A DNA stretch of 64,000 bases from Lysobacter_K koreensis (GCF_042677045.1 NZ_JBHTIH010000003.1:682001-746000), one strand, 5' to 3'; shown: positions 34,274-43,847, numbered from the stretch's first letter. The notes: generated by a model from the sequence alone, not told the origin. Numbers and translations are program-made.

Positions 34274-35311
34274 ATGGATATCGCCGAGCTGTTGGCGTTT
34301 TCGGTCAAGAACAAAGCATCCGACCTGCACCTGTCGGCCGGGCTGCCGCCGATGATCCGTGTCGACGGCGACGTGCGTCGCATCAACATCCCCGCGCTGG
34401 ACCACAAGCAGGTCCACTCGCTGGTGTACGACATCATGTCGGACAAGCAGCGGCGCGATTACGAGGAATTCCTCGAGGTCGACTTCTCGTTCGAAATCCC
34501 TGGCCTGGCGCGCTTCCGCGTCAACGCGTTCAACCAGAATCGTGGCGCCGGCGCGGTGTTCCGCACCATTCCGTCCGAAGTGCTGACTCTGGAAGACCTG
34601 GGCTGTCCGCGCATCTTCAAGGAGCTGATCGACCAGCCGCAGGGCCTGATCCTGGTCACCGGGCCGACCGGCTCGGGCAAGTCGACCACGCTGGCGGCGA
34701 TGATCGACCACATCAACAAGCACGAGTACGGCCACATCCTGTCGGTCGAGGATCCGATCGAGTTCGTGCACACCTCGCAGAAGTGCCTGATCAACCAGCG
34801 CGAAGTGCACCGCGACACGCACGGCTTCAACGAGGCGTTGCGCTCGGCGCTGCGCGAAGACCCCGACTACATCCTGGTCGGCGAGTTGCGCGACCTGGAA
34901 ACCATCCGCCTGGCGCTGACCGCCGCGGAAACCGGCCACCTGGTGTTTGGCACCTTGCACACCTCGTCGGCCGCGAAGACCGTCGACCGCATCATCGACG
35001 TGTTTCCCGCCGGTGAGAAGCCGATGGTGCGTTCGATGCTGTCCGAGTCGCTGCGTGCGGTCATCTCGCAGGCGCTGCTGAAGAAGGTTGGCGGCGGCCG
35101 CACTGCGGCGTGGGAAATCATGGTCGGCATCCCGGCCATCCGTAACCTGATCCGCGAGGACAAGGTCGCGCAGATGTACTCCGCGATCCAGACCGGCCAG
35201 AACTTCGGGATGATGACCCTCGACCAGCACCTGCAGGACCTGGTCAAGCGCGGCCTGATCCTGCGGCCGCAGGCCAAGGACTACGCCAAGGACAAGCGCC
35301 TGTTCGAGTAA
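34274..35311 (+). CDS. pilT: Type IV pilus retraction ATPase PilT
   Basis: A 345-residue hexameric ATPase that pulls type IV pili back and drives twitching. N-terminal PAS-like domain: MDIAELLAFSVKNKASDLHLSAGLPPMIRVDG. Walker A is GPTGSGKSTT (about residue 133), followed by the Asp box SVEDPIEFVH, Walker B region DPDYILVGELRDLETI, the His box TGHLVFGTLHTSSA and the C-terminal AIRNLIRE. GGGGGAG lies 8 bases before ATG 34274. pilU follows; a terminator-like hairpin separates them. Confidence 0.97.
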   Translation: MDIAELLAFSVKNKASDLHLSAGLPPMIRVDGDVRRINIPALDHKQVHSLVYDIMSDKQRRDYEEFLEVDFSFEIPGLARFRVNAFNQNRGAGAVFRTIPSEVLTLEDLGCPRIFKELIDQPQGLILVTGPTGSGKSTTLAAMIDHINKHEYGHILSVEDPIEFVHTSQKCLINQREVHRDTHGFNEALRSALREDPDYILVGELRDLETIRLALTAAETGHLVFGTLHTSSAAKTVDRIIDVFPAGEKPMVRSMLSESLRAVISQALLKKVGGGRTAAWEIMVGIPAIRNLIREDKVAQMYSAIQTGQNFGMMTLDQHLQDLVKRGLILRPQAKDYAKDKRLFE

Positions 35312-35320
35312 TTCGCCTGT

Positions 35321-35350
35321 CGCCCCGCGCGCGGTGCGGGGCGTGTTTTT
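35321..35350 (+). terminator. Intrinsic terminator after pilT
   Basis: GCCCCGC and GCGGGGC pair around a short loop (35322-35342), followed by GTGTTTTT. It lies between pilT and pilU, so pilU probably depends partly on read-through or its own promoter. Confidence 0.8.
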
Positions 35351-35389
35351 CCGCCGGTCGCACGAGAATCAAGCCTCACGGAGGCAAGC

Positions 35390-36520
35390 ATGAGCGCAAT
35401 TGACTTCACCTCGTTCCTGAAACTGATGGCGCACCAGAAGGCGTCGGACCTGTTCATCACCGCCGGCATGCCGCCGTGCATGAAGGTCAACGGCAAGCTG
35501 TCGCCGATCACCGAGAACGCGCTGACCCCGCAGCAGAGCCGCGACATGGTGCTCAACGTGATGAGCCCGTCGCAGCGCGAGGAGTTCGAGAAGACCCACG
35601 AATGCAACTTCGCGATCGGCGTGTCCGGCGTGGGCCGCTTTCGCGTGTCGTGCTTCTACCAGCGCAACCAGGTCGGCATGGTGCTGCGCCGGATCGAGAC
35701 CAAGATCCCGACGGTCGAAGAGCTGAACCTGCCGCCGATCATCAAGTCGCTGGCGATGACCAAGCGCGGCATCATCATCTTCGTCGGCGCCACCGGCACC
35801 GGCAAATCGACCTCGCTGGCGGCGATGATCGGCTACCGCAACATGAACTCGACCGGCCACATCATCACGATCGAGGACCCGATCGAATTCGTGCACAAGC
35901 ACGAGGGCTGCATCATCACCCAGCGCGAAGTCGGCATCGACACCGACAGCTGGGAAGCCGCGCTCAAGAACACCCTGCGCCAGGCGCCCGACGTGATCAT
36001 GATCGGCGAGGTCCGCACCCGCGAGGGCATGGACCACGCGATCGCGTTCGCCGAGACCGGCCACCTGGTGCTGTGCACGCTGCACGCCAACAACGCCAAC
36101 CAGGCGATGGACCGCATCATCAACTTCTTCCCCGAAGACCGCCGCGGCCAGTTGCTGATGGACCTGTCGCTGAACCTCAAGGGCGTGGTCGCGCAGCAGC
36201 TGATCCCGACCCCGGACGGCAAGGCGCGGCGCGTGGCGATGGAGATCCTGCTGGGCACGCCGCTGGTGCAGGACTACATCCGCGACGGCGAGATCCACAA
36301 GCTCAAGGAGGTCATGAAGGAATCGACCCAGCTGGGCATGAAGACCTTCGACCAGGCCCTGTTCGAGCTCTACCAGGCCGGCGAGATCACCTACGAGGAC
36401 GCGCTGCGCTTCGCCGACTCGCAGAATGAGGTGCGCCTGCGCATCAAGCTCGCCCAGGGCGGCGACGCGCGCACTTTGGCGGCGGGCATGGACGGGATCG
36501 AGGTCGCCGAAGTGCGCTGA
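35390..36520 (+). CDS. pilU: PilT-dependent retraction ATPase PilU
   Basis: A 376-residue paralogue of PilT. Walker A is GATGTGKSTS (about residue 132), then TIEDPIEFVHKHEGCIITQREVG, the Walker B region APDVIMIGEVRTREG and TGHLVLCTLHANNANQAMDRI. It has the C-terminal extension typical of PilU (FADSQNEVRLRIKLAQGG...). It supports PilT-driven retraction. GGAGG lies eight bases before the ATG. Confidence 0.96.
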   Translation: MSAIDFTSFLKLMAHQKASDLFITAGMPPCMKVNGKLSPITENALTPQQSRDMVLNVMSPSQREEFEKTHECNFAIGVSGVGRFRVSCFYQRNQVGMVLRRIETKIPTVEELNLPPIIKSLAMTKRGIIIFVGATGTGKSTSLAAMIGYRNMNSTGHIITIEDPIEFVHKHEGCIITQREVGIDTDSWEAALKNTLRQAPDVIMIGEVRTREGMDHAIAFAETGHLVLCTLHANNANQAMDRIINFFPEDRRGQLLMDLSLNLKGVVAQQLIPTPDGKARRVAMEILLGTPLVQDYIRDGEIHKLKEVMKESTQLGMKTFDQALFELYQAGEITYEDALRFADSQNEVRLRIKLAQGGDARTLAAGMDGIEVAEVR

Positions 36521-36540
36521 GCGCACCGCGTCGATGCCTT

Positions 36541-36573
36541 ACGAGAGGGACGGGCAGCCGTCCCTTTCTCGTT
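36541..36573. terminator. Bidirectional terminator between pilU and tag
   Basis: ACGAGA-GGGACGG-GCAG-CCGTCCC-TTTCTCGT forms a near-perfect stem (36541-36571) directly before the convergent tag stop codon. TTTCTCGTTT follows on the plus strand. Confidence 0.75.
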
Positions 36574-37143
36574 TCAGGCCGTTCGATCCGGCGACCCGCG
36601 CAGCCACGGCGGATCGAGCGCGGCGATCCGCGCATACACCGGGCAGCTCTCGCGGTGGGTGCCGGGCAGGTATCCCAGGCTCATCAGGAACTCGTTGGTG
36701 ATCTCGCCGCCGGTGAAGCGGAACGTCTGCTTGAACAGCTTGATCCAGCCGGTCTTATCGCGCGGCCGGCCGTCGAGCAGCAGCTGCGCATCCAGCCAGT
36801 TGGCGAAGCTGCCGTGCGAGGCGCGCAGGCGCTGGATCACGCCGGCGTTGTGGATCGCCGCGTCGACCTTGAGGCGGTTGCGGATGATCCCGGCGTCGTT
36901 GAGCAGGCGTTCGCGGTCGGCGTCGCCGTAGGCCGCGACCGTGTCGACGTCGAAGCCGGCATACGCGCGGCGGAAACCATCGCGCTTGCGCAGCATGGTT
37001 TCCCAGCTCAGTCCGGCCTGGTTGATCTCCAGCAGCAGGCGTTCGAACAGCACCGCCTCATCGCGGCTCGGGAAGCCGTATTCATGGTCGTGGTAAGGGC
37101 CGTGCAACGGGTGGCCGGTGGCAGAATCGCAGTAGCCAGACAT
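36574..37143 (-). CDS. tag: DNA-3-methyladenine glycosylase I
   Basis: A 189-residue HhH-fold glycosylase that removes 3-methyladenine from DNA. Zinc ligands are C5 and H18 in the N-terminus (YCDSATGHPLHGPYHDHEYG) and the His and Cys in GTHRESCPVY near the C-terminus. Substrate-pocket segment LLLEINQAGLSWETMLRKRDGFRRAYAGFD is intact. ATG 37143 gives the family start; ATG 37149 is in frame two codons upstream and neither has a clear SD. Convergent with pilU. Confidence 0.95.
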   Translation of the reverse strand: MSGYCDSATGHPLHGPYHDHEYGFPSRDEAVLFERLLLEINQAGLSWETMLRKRDGFRRAYAGFDVDTVAAYGDADRERLLNDAGIIRNRLKVDAAIHNAGVIQRLRASHGSFANWLDAQLLLDGRPRDKTGWIKLFKQTFRFTGGEITNEFLMSLGYLPGTHRESCPVYARIAALDPPWLRGSPDRTA

Positions 37144-37430
37144 GGGCATGCCCGAGGGTGGGTGTTGATGTTGCAGGAGGGGACTCGGCCCCGAAGTTGT
37201 CCGATCCGAGCGTTGAAGTTCGAGCCTTCCAGGACGGAGGAAGGCGAACCGCTCGATCCCGGATCCCTCGCTCACGGTGCCAAGCCGGGTACCTGAAGGC
37301 AAGCGCGAAGGGGCACGACCGGCTGGAGCAGACCGCAGCGGGCACCGGCCCGGGCCGCGCAGGCGTCCGACCCATGCTACGCCCGCCCATCACGATGCCG
37401 CGATGCGGGTCGCGCGATAGAATGCGGCCC
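37144..37430. other. Intergenic region between divergent tag and yqgE
   Basis: 287 bp with no supported gene. A TAGAAT box (37418-37423) eight bases before the yqgE ATG would, as a -10, give a leaderless yqgE transcript, but there is no matching -35. I see no repeat or strong hairpin. Confidence 0.5.
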
Positions 37431-37997
37431 ATGTCTCTGATGCCCACACCGCTGGCCAACCAGCTGCTGATCGCGCTGCCGGCGCTGGCCGACACCAATT
37501 TCTCGCGCAGCGTCGCGCTGATCTGCCAGCACGACGACGACGGCGCGATGGGCATCATCGTCAACCGCCCGTCCGAGTACACGCTGGGCGAGGTGCTCGG
37601 GCAGATGGGCGTGGAAGGCGGCGACGAGGCGCTGCGCGCGCAGGTCGTGCTCGCCGGCGGCCCGGTGCATCCCGAACGCGGTTTCGTGCTGCACGACGGC
37701 GGCATGCACTGGGACTCGAGCCTGGCGATCACCGACACCCTGTTCCTGACCACCTCGCGCGACATCCTCGAGGCGATGGCGCGCGGTGACGGACCGGAGC
37801 ACGTGATCGTCGCGCTGGGCTGCGCGGGCTGGGGCACCGGCCAGCTCGAGCACGAACTCACCGAGAACAGCTGGTTGACCGCGCCGGCTGATGCCGAGCT
37901 GCTGTTCACGTTGCCGCTGGACGCGCGCTGGCAAGCCGCCGCGGGCCGCATCGGCGTCGACTTCGCCCACCTGGCCCAGTACGCCGGCCACGCCTGA
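37431..37997 (+). CDS. yqgE: UPF0301/AlgH family protein YqgE
   Basis: A 188-residue protein: PLANQLLIALPALADTNFSRSVALICQHDDDGAMGIIVNRP, VLAGGPVHPERGFVLHDGG and VALGCAGWGTGQLEHELTENSWLTA are the family blocks. The biochemical role is unsettled; in Pseudomonas the relative is called AlgH. It precedes ruvX and pyrB (10 bp, then 4-bp overlap), the usual order. An alternative ATG lies at 37440. Confidence 0.93.
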   Translation: MSLMPTPLANQLLIALPALADTNFSRSVALICQHDDDGAMGIIVNRPSEYTLGEVLGQMGVEGGDEALRAQVVLAGGPVHPERGFVLHDGGMHWDSSLAITDTLFLTTSRDILEAMARGDGPEHVIVALGCAGWGTGQLEHELTENSWLTAPADAELLFTLPLDARWQAAAGRIGVDFAHLAQYAGHA

Positions 37998-38007
37998 TGG
38001 GACGCCC

Positions 38008-38502
38008 ATGACAGCGGGCGCCACCAACCCGGGGGCGATGCGGCGCGACGGCACCGTGCTCGGCTTCGATGTCGGCGCGCGCCGGATCGGGGTCGCGGTC
38101 GGCAGCGCGTTCGGCCACGGCGCGCGCGCGCTGGCTGTGGTCGACGTGCACGGCCACGGCCCGGACTGGACCACGATCGACCGCCTGCACAAGGAGTGGC
38201 GGCCCGACGGCCTGATCGTCGGCGACCCGATGACGCTCGATGGCGGCGACCAGCCGATCCGCACGCGCGCGCACGCGTTCGCGCACGAGTTGCACGCGCG
38301 CTACCACCTGCCGGTGGTGCTGGTGGACGAGCGCATGAGCTCGATCGAGGCCGCTCAGCGCTTCGCCAGTGACCGCGCTGAAGGCCGCAAGCGTCGCCGC
38401 GACGCCGAAGCGCTCGATGCGGTGGCCGCCGCGGTCATCGTCGAACGCTGGCTGGCTTCGCCGGACGACGCCATCGAACTTTCCCAATTGCCAACCGCAT
38501 GA
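38008..38502 (+). CDS. ruvX: YqgF/RuvX RNase H-fold nuclease
   Basis: A 164-residue protein. The catalytic Asp is in GFDVGARRIGVAVG (about 19-32), with GLIVGDPMTLDGG, VVLVDERMSSIEAAQRF and the C-terminal RRDAEALDAVAAAVIVERWL supplying the remaining acids. It is described as a Holliday-junction resolvase or a pre-16S rRNA 5'-end nuclease; the rRNA role is better supported in E. coli. About 11 residues precede the core. It overlaps pyrB by 4 bp. Confidence 0.93.
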   Translation: MTAGATNPGAMRRDGTVLGFDVGARRIGVAVGSAFGHGARALAVVDVHGHGPDWTTIDRLHKEWRPDGLIVGDPMTLDGGDQPIRTRAHAFAHELHARYHLPVVLVDERMSSIEAAQRFASDRAEGRKRRRDAEALDAVAAAVIVERWLASPDDAIELSQLPTA

Positions 38503-39434
38503 CCCAGCACGCCGATTCCGCCATCCCGCTGCCGCACCTGCTCACCCTCGAACACCTGCCGCGTCCGCGACTGGTGGCACTGCTCGATCGCGCGCAGCGG
38601 TTCGCCGACGGCGCCGACGATCGCGCCGCGCTGGCCGGTATGGCGGTGTGCACGCTGTTCTTCGAACCGTCCACGCGCACCCGGTTGAGCTTCCAGCTCG
38701 CCGCGCAGCGGCTCGGCGCCGACGTGCTGAACTTCGACGCCTCGAGCTCGTCGACCAGCAAGGGCGAGACCGCGCGTGACACGCTCAAGACCATCGAGGC
38801 GATGGGCGTGCGCGGCTTCATCGTCCGCCACAAGGACGACGGCGCGGTCGCCGCACTGGCCGCGGCCGCCGATCCCGGCACCGCGCTGATCAACGCCGGC
38901 GACGGCCGCAGCGCGCACCCGACCCAGGGCCTGCTCGACATGCTGACCCTGCGCCAGGCCAAGGGCGACGACTTCGCGCGGTTGAAGGTGGCGATCGTCG
39001 GCGACGTGAAACACTCTCGCGTGGCGCGTTCGGACCTGCACGCCTTGCGCACGCTCGGTGCCGGTGACATCCGCGTATGCGGGCCGGCGTCGCTGCTGCC
39101 GGACGACGCCACGCTCGACGGCTGCACCGTCACCGCGGACCTGGACGCGGCCCTCGACGGCGTCGACGCGGTGATGATGCTGCGCCTGCAACGCGAGCGC
39201 ATGGCCGAAGGGCTGGTGGCCTCGCTCGACGACTACCACCGCGACTACGGCCTCAGCTCTGCGCGCTTGCGGCGCGCGGCGCGCGATGCGGTGGTGCTGC
39301 ATCCGGGGCCGATGAACCGCGGTATCGAGATCACCGACGACGTCGCCGATGGCCCGCAGTCGCTGATCCTGAAGCAGGTCGCCAACGGCGTCGCGGCGCG
39401 GATGGCGGTGTTGGAGGCGCTGCTGGCGCGTTGA
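38499..39434 (+). CDS. pyrB: Aspartate carbamoyltransferase catalytic subunit
   Basis: A 311-residue enzyme joining carbamoyl phosphate and aspartate in pyrimidine synthesis. Carbamoyl-phosphate loop FFEPSTRTRLSFQLA (about 54-68), the SSSTSKGET loop, DGRSAHPTQGLLDM and VLHPGPMNRGIEI are intact. No pyrI follows, so it is not the E. coli holoenzyme type. It ends the yqgE-ruvX-pyrB unit. Confidence 0.96.
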   Translation: MTQHADSAIPLPHLLTLEHLPRPRLVALLDRAQRFADGADDRAALAGMAVCTLFFEPSTRTRLSFQLAAQRLGADVLNFDASSSSTSKGETARDTLKTIEAMGVRGFIVRHKDDGAVAALAAAADPGTALINAGDGRSAHPTQGLLDMLTLRQAKGDDFARLKVAIVGDVKHSRVARSDLHALRTLGAGDIRVCGPASLLPDDATLDGCTVTADLDAALDGVDAVMMLRLQRERMAEGLVASLDDYHRDYGLSSARLRRAARDAVVLHPGPMNRGIEITDDVADGPQSLILKQVANGVAARMAVLEALLAR

Positions 39435-39568
39435 CGCCATCGTGAGCGGCGCTGGTTCGCGGAGCGCTGGACGCAGGGTGTGGTGAGCCTGCGAACCGCT
39501 TCGTTCGCCGACAACCCGGTTCGCAAGCTCGCCAAATCACGCCGGCCTGCTTCTGATCGGCGACGCCG

Positions 39569-40192
39569 TCAGCGCCAGAGCACCCACCAGCCCAGTGCTG
39601 CGCAGTTGACCGCGACCGCCAGCCAGAACCCGACCCGGTAGCGGGCCTTGCGGGTCTTGTGCCGCATCACCCGTTGCGCGAGCAGGGCACCGGGCCAGCC
39701 GCCGAGCATTTCGAGGCCGTGCAGCGTGCTTTCCGCGACGCGCCAGCGGCCGTTCTGCGCCGCATGCTTGTCGATCGCGTAGGCGATGTACGCGGCCACG
39801 CTCAATCCGGCCAAGACAAAGGCGGCGAGGGTCGGCAAGCGCTCGACCTGGATCGCCCAGGCGATAGCGGCGGCGTACGCGGCGATCAGCGGCAAGGCGA
39901 CCGGGGTTGGAATCTCCCGCGCCGGAGCCACTCGATGCGTGCCTGCCGTGGTTCGTGGCGCGGGTCGCTTCGCCTGCACCGCGCGCCGCACCCAGTCCGC
40001 GCGTGGACGACCGTCGGCCCGGCGCGCCGGACGATAGCGGACCAGTTCGCCGATCTGGGGACGACGCCCGGCGCGTTCGTAGTCGCGAATGTGGAAGAAC
40101 ACGCGGTCGCCCGCACTGGCGTCGCCGAGCGCGGCAATGAAGCCGTAGCCCTTGTCGTCGTGCCACGCCTGTACCTTGCCCAGCTGCTCCAT
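39569..40192 (-). CDS. Cold-shock domain fused to DUF1294 membrane domain
   Basis: A 207-residue protein. Residues 1-70 form a cold-shock domain with RNP1 KGYGFI and RNP2 VFFHI; a basic linker (RRADGRPRADWVRRAVQAKRPAPRTT) leads to hydrophobic helices (about 98-140 and 185-205) and the DUF1294 block AYAIDKHAAQNGRWRVAESTLHGLEMLGGWPGALLAQRVMRHKTRK. This architecture is recurrent in proteobacteria; the role is unknown and could be RNA binding at the membrane. It lies 23 bp downstream of mgtE. Confidence 0.88.
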   Translation of the reverse strand: MEQLGKVQAWHDDKGYGFIAALGDASAGDRVFFHIRDYERAGRRPQIGELVRYRPARRADGRPRADWVRRAVQAKRPAPRTTAGTHRVAPAREIPTPVALPLIAAYAAAIAWAIQVERLPTLAAFVLAGLSVAAYIAYAIDKHAAQNGRWRVAESTLHGLEMLGGWPGALLAQRVMRHKTRKARYRVGFWLAVAVNCAALGWWVLWR

Positions 40193-40215
40193 TCGCGTGT
40201 GCTCGTGCAGGCCGG

Positions 40216-41577
40216 TCAGCGCAGCAGGATCAGCGTGGCCAACCCCAGGAACGCGAGGAACCCCATCGTGTCGGTGACCGTGGTCAGGATCACGCCGCCC
40301 GACAGCGCCGGGTCGAAGCCCATGCGCTTGAGCGTCAGCGGCACCAGCACGCCGGCAGTGGCGGCGAACAACAGGTTGATGGTCAGCGCCGAGCCGATCA
40401 CCAGCGACAGCGCCGGGTCGCGGAACCAGAGCCACACCACCGCACCCAGCAGCACGCCCAGGGTCAGGCCGTTGATAAGCGCGATCGACAGTTCCTTGCG
40501 CAGCAGCGGGCGCACGTTGGACGCGCCGATCTGCCCCAAGGCGAGGCCGCGCACCATCAGCGCCAGCACCTGGGTGCCGGCGTTGCCGCCCATGCCGGCG
40601 ACGATCGGCATCAGGATCGCGAGCGCGACGATCTTCTCGATCGTGTCCTCGAAGCGGCCGATCACGCTCGCGGCCAGGAACGCGGTGCACAGGTTCACGC
40701 CGAGCCAGATCAGGCGGCGCCGGAACGCACGCCGCACCGGGCTGAACAGGTCCTCGTCCTCGTCCAGGCCGGCCGCGCTGAGCGCCTGGTGCTCTGCCTG
40801 GTCGCGGATGATGTCGACCACGTCGTCGATGGTGATGCGGCCGAGCAGGATGTTGTTGTCGTCGACCACCGGTGCACTGATCCAGTCGTGGTCGGAGAAC
40901 TGCCGCGCCACCTCGCTGTCGGTCTCGCCGACGTCGATCGCGGGCTGCTCGTCGTCGATCAGCTTGTTGATCGGCGTGCCCGGCTCGTGGGTCAGCAGCG
41001 CGGCCAGCGCGATCCGCCCGAGGTACTGGTGGCGGCGGCTGACCACATACAGGTGGTCGGTGTGCTCGGGCAACTCGCCGCGCAGGCGCAGGTAGCGCAG
41101 CACGACGTCGATGGTGGTGTCGGCGCGCACCGTGACCACGTCGGGGTTCATCAGGCGCCCGGCGGTGTCCTCCGGGTACGACAGCACCTGCTCGAGCCGC
41201 TCGCGGTTCTCGCGGTCCATCGACTTGAGCACTTCGTCGATGACGGTGTCGGGCAGGTCCTCGACCAGGTCGGCGAGGTCGTCGATGTCGAGATCCTCGA
41301 CCGCGGCGACGATCTCGTCGGTGTCCATGTCCGCGAGCAGGCTTTCGCGCACCTCGTCGCCGACGTGGACCAGCACCTCGCCGTCGTCCTCGGGGTCGAC
41401 CAGCCCCCACACCACCACGCGCTTGCCGGGGGGCAGCGACTCGAGCAGGTTGCCGATCTCGGCCGGGGAGAGCGTGTTGACCAGCCGCCGTACCGGGCCG
41501 AGGCGACCGCTGTCGAGCGCGTCGGAAAGCAGACGCAGCTGGCGCGCGGTCTTGTCGTGGCGGACGGCTTCGGCCAT
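40216..41577 (-). CDS. mgtE: Magnesium transporter MgtE
   Basis: A 453-residue Mg2+ channel. N domain (about 10-115), two CBS domains (about 120-245: PEDTAGRLMNPDVVTVRADTT, GRITIDDVVDIIRDQAEHQ), a connecting helix and five membrane helices including IVAGMGGNAGTQVLALMVRGLA, the pore region. The frame extends to a GTG at 41643, but ATG 41577 has GGAGCG just upstream and fits the family. It is the last member of the rpoN-PTS neighbourhood, as in other proteobacteria. Confidence 0.94.
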   Translation of the reverse strand: MAEAVRHDKTARQLRLLSDALDSGRLGPVRRLVNTLSPAEIGNLLESLPPGKRVVVWGLVDPEDDGEVLVHVGDEVRESLLADMDTDEIVAAVEDLDIDDLADLVEDLPDTVIDEVLKSMDRENRERLEQVLSYPEDTAGRLMNPDVVTVRADTTIDVVLRYLRLRGELPEHTDHLYVVSRRHQYLGRIALAALLTHEPGTPINKLIDDEQPAIDVGETDSEVARQFSDHDWISAPVVDDNNILLGRITIDDVVDIIRDQAEHQALSAAGLDEDEDLFSPVRRAFRRRLIWLGVNLCTAFLAASVIGRFEDTIEKIVALAILMPIVAGMGGNAGTQVLALMVRGLALGQIGASNVRPLLRKELSIALINGLTLGVLLGAVVWLWFRDPALSLVIGSALTINLLFAATAGVLVPLTLKRMGFDPALSGGVILTTVTDTMGFLAFLGLATLILLR

Positions 41578-41743
41578 ACGGCGCTCCGTGGGCGGGCTCG
41601 CGAACACTGCCGGGCAAGGTTCGCAGGGAGCCGCATCCGCCACCGTTCAACGGCAATGACGAGAGCTGCGGCCGGGCGTTATGCGTTCATCGCGGCATTA
41701 TCGCCTGCAAGCCGGGGCATGCACACCCCGCCCGGCGCATGGA

Positions 41744-43459
41744 TCAGCCGCAGTCGTCCATCCATTGCAGGATGGCGGCGCGATCGCGCGCGCGCAGCAA
41801 CGCCGGTGCGCGTGCCTTCAGCGCCGCGAGGTCGCACGCGCGGATCTTGCGGCGCACCTCCAGCAACGTCGCCGGGTGCAGGCTGAACTCGTTGAGGCCC
41901 AACGCCAGCAGCAACGGCGCGAACATCGGGTCGCCGGCCATTTCGCCGCAGACAGCGATCGGCTTGCCGCGTGCGTTGGCCAGTCGGATCACGTCGCGCA
42001 GCAGCCGCAACACGGCCGGGTGCAGCGGCGTGTACAGGTCGCCGAGCGCGTCGTTGTTGCGGTCGGCAGCGAGCAGGTACTGGACCAGGTCGTTGGTGCC
42101 GACCGACAGGAAGTCGACCGCGCCGATAAAGCCCGACAGCGCGATCGCGGCCGCGGGCACCTCGATCATCGCGCCCAGCGGCACGTGAGTGGCGATCTCG
42201 TGGCCCTCGTGGCGCAGGTCGCGGGCGACGCTGTCGAGCTTGGTGCGGACCTCGCGCACTTCCTCGCGCGAGCTGATCATCGGCAGCAGGATCCGCAGCG
42301 GGCCGTAGCCCGAGGCGCGCAGCAACGCGCGCAGCTGGGTTTCCAGCAGGCCGTCGCGTGCGAGCGACAGGCGCACGCCGCGCAGGCCGAGCGCGGGGTT
42401 GGGTTCGTCGCGCAGCGCCAGGCCGGTGCGGTCGGCCTTGTCGGCGCCCAGGTCGAGCGTGCGGATGGTGACGGTGCGGCCGGTCATGCCGAGCACGACG
42501 TCGCGGTAGGCGCGGAACTGCTCGTCCTCGTCGGGCAGTTCGGCGCGCTGCAGGAACAGGAACTCGGTGCGGTACAGGCCGACGCCGGCCGCGCCCTGGG
42601 CGTGGGCCTCGGCGACGTCCTCGCGCGACTCGGCGTTGGCGTACAGCTTGATGTCGACGCCGTCGAGCGTGCGCGACGGTTCGCGGCGCAGGCGGTTGAG
42701 CTGCTTGCGCTCGCGCGCGTGGACGCGCACGCGCTGGTGGTGCGCGCGCAGGTCGGCGGCGTTGGGTTCCATCACCACCAGGCCGCTGCTGCCATCGACG
42801 GCGAGCACGTCGCCGTCGTTGACCCGCTGCAGCGCGCCGGCGGCGCCGATCACCATCGGCAGGTGCAGGCTGCGCGCGAGGATGGCGCTGTGCGACAGCG
42901 GGCTGCCGGCGGTGGTCACGATCGCCAGCACGCCCTGCGCCTGCAGCTGCACCAGCTCGGCCGGGGCGACGGTCTCGGCGACCAGGATCTCGCCGGCGAT
43001 GCCCTGCATGCCGGCGTCGCGGCGGTGCAGGGCGGCGTGGATGCGGCCGATCACCTGGTCGATGTCGTCGATGCGGCTGCGGAAGTAGGGATCGTCCATC
43101 GCCTCGAACACGCCGGCGATGCGGTCGCGCTGCAGGCGCAGCGCGTAGTCGGCGCTGAAGCGGCCGCTGCGAATCAGCCGATCGAGGCCCTGCAGCAGCT
43201 CGGGGTCGTCGAGCAGCAGGGTGTGCAGGTCGAGGAATTCGCCAACCTCGTGCGCGAGCGCGCCGTGCAGGCGTTCGCGCAGCGCGTGCATCTCGCCGCG
43301 CACGGCCTGGATCGCGGCGTGCAGGCGCGCCAGTTCGGATTCGACTGCGTCGGCCTCGATGTGCTCCTCGGCGACGTCCAGCGCGTGCGGCAGGCGCACG
43401 CGGGCGTGGCCGAGCGCGGCGCCGCGCGATGCCCCGTGGCCGTGGAACGCCTGCCTCAT
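41744..43459 (-). CDS. ptsI: PEP-protein phosphotransferase (PTS enzyme I)
   Basis: A 571-residue enzyme that takes phosphate from PEP at H190 (TTAGSPLSHSAILARSLHLP) and passes it to HPr. PEP-site motifs GVGLYRTEFLFLQR, LPMISSREEV, IEVPAAAI, GTNDLVQYLLAADRNND and VCGEMAGDP are intact. No GAF domain is present, so it is EI and not PtsP. Order hprK-rapZ-EIIA-ptsH-ptsI with no EIIBC permease suggests a regulatory relay. Confidence 0.95.
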   Translation of the reverse strand: MRQAFHGHGASRGAALGHARVRLPHALDVAEEHIEADAVESELARLHAAIQAVRGEMHALRERLHGALAHEVGEFLDLHTLLLDDPELLQGLDRLIRSGRFSADYALRLQRDRIAGVFEAMDDPYFRSRIDDIDQVIGRIHAALHRRDAGMQGIAGEILVAETVAPAELVQLQAQGVLAIVTTAGSPLSHSAILARSLHLPMVIGAAGALQRVNDGDVLAVDGSSGLVVMEPNAADLRAHHQRVRVHARERKQLNRLRREPSRTLDGVDIKLYANAESREDVAEAHAQGAAGVGLYRTEFLFLQRAELPDEDEQFRAYRDVVLGMTGRTVTIRTLDLGADKADRTGLALRDEPNPALGLRGVRLSLARDGLLETQLRALLRASGYGPLRILLPMISSREEVREVRTKLDSVARDLRHEGHEIATHVPLGAMIEVPAAAIALSGFIGAVDFLSVGTNDLVQYLLAADRNNDALGDLYTPLHPAVLRLLRDVIRLANARGKPIAVCGEMAGDPMFAPLLLALGLNEFSLHPATLLEVRRKIRACDLAALKARAPALLRARDRAAILQWMDDCG

Positions 43460-43501
43460 GTGCCGGCTACCTGCATGTCATCGCGCCACGCCCTGCGCCG
43501 C

Positions 43502-43771
43502 TCAAGCGTCTTCGTCGAAACGGCGGTCGAACAGTGCGGCGACGGCCTGCGCCGCGTCGCCCTCGTCATCGCCCTCGACCCGCAGCTTCACCTGGGTGCC
43601 TTGGCCGGCGGCAAGCAGCATCACCCCCATGATGCTCTTGGCGTTGATCTCGCGGCCCTTGGCGATCAGCGTGGCGTTGCAGCGGTACGCCGACAGCAGC
43701 TGCACCAGCTTGGCGGTGGCGCGCGCGTGCAGGCCCAGGCGGTTGGAGACGGTCAGGTCGCGTTCGATCAT
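43502..43771 (-). CDS. ptsH: Phosphocarrier protein HPr
   Basis: An 89-residue phosphocarrier. H15 (NRLGLHARATAKLV) is the EI target, and S46 in INAKSIMGVMLLAA is the HprK target, so both phosphorylation sites are kept. It lies between the EIIA gene and ptsI. Sequence resembles the NPr/HPr of PTS-Ntr systems. Confidence 0.95.
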   Translation of the reverse strand: MIERDLTVSNRLGLHARATAKLVQLLSAYRCNATLIAKGREINAKSIMGVMLLAAGQGTQVKLRVEGDDEGDAAQAVAALFDRRFDEDA

Positions 43772-43847
43772 GGTGGTGTTCCCGGGGTGGTTCGCGCGTG
43801 GTCGTCTTCAGGTCGAACGTCAGGTGGTGCGGGGGTTCGGTGGTGGC

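Noticed and set aside
41578..41643. Upstream start of MgtE at GTG 41643
   Set aside because: The extra 22 residues are not typical of MgtE, and ATG 41577 has a good ribosome binding site.
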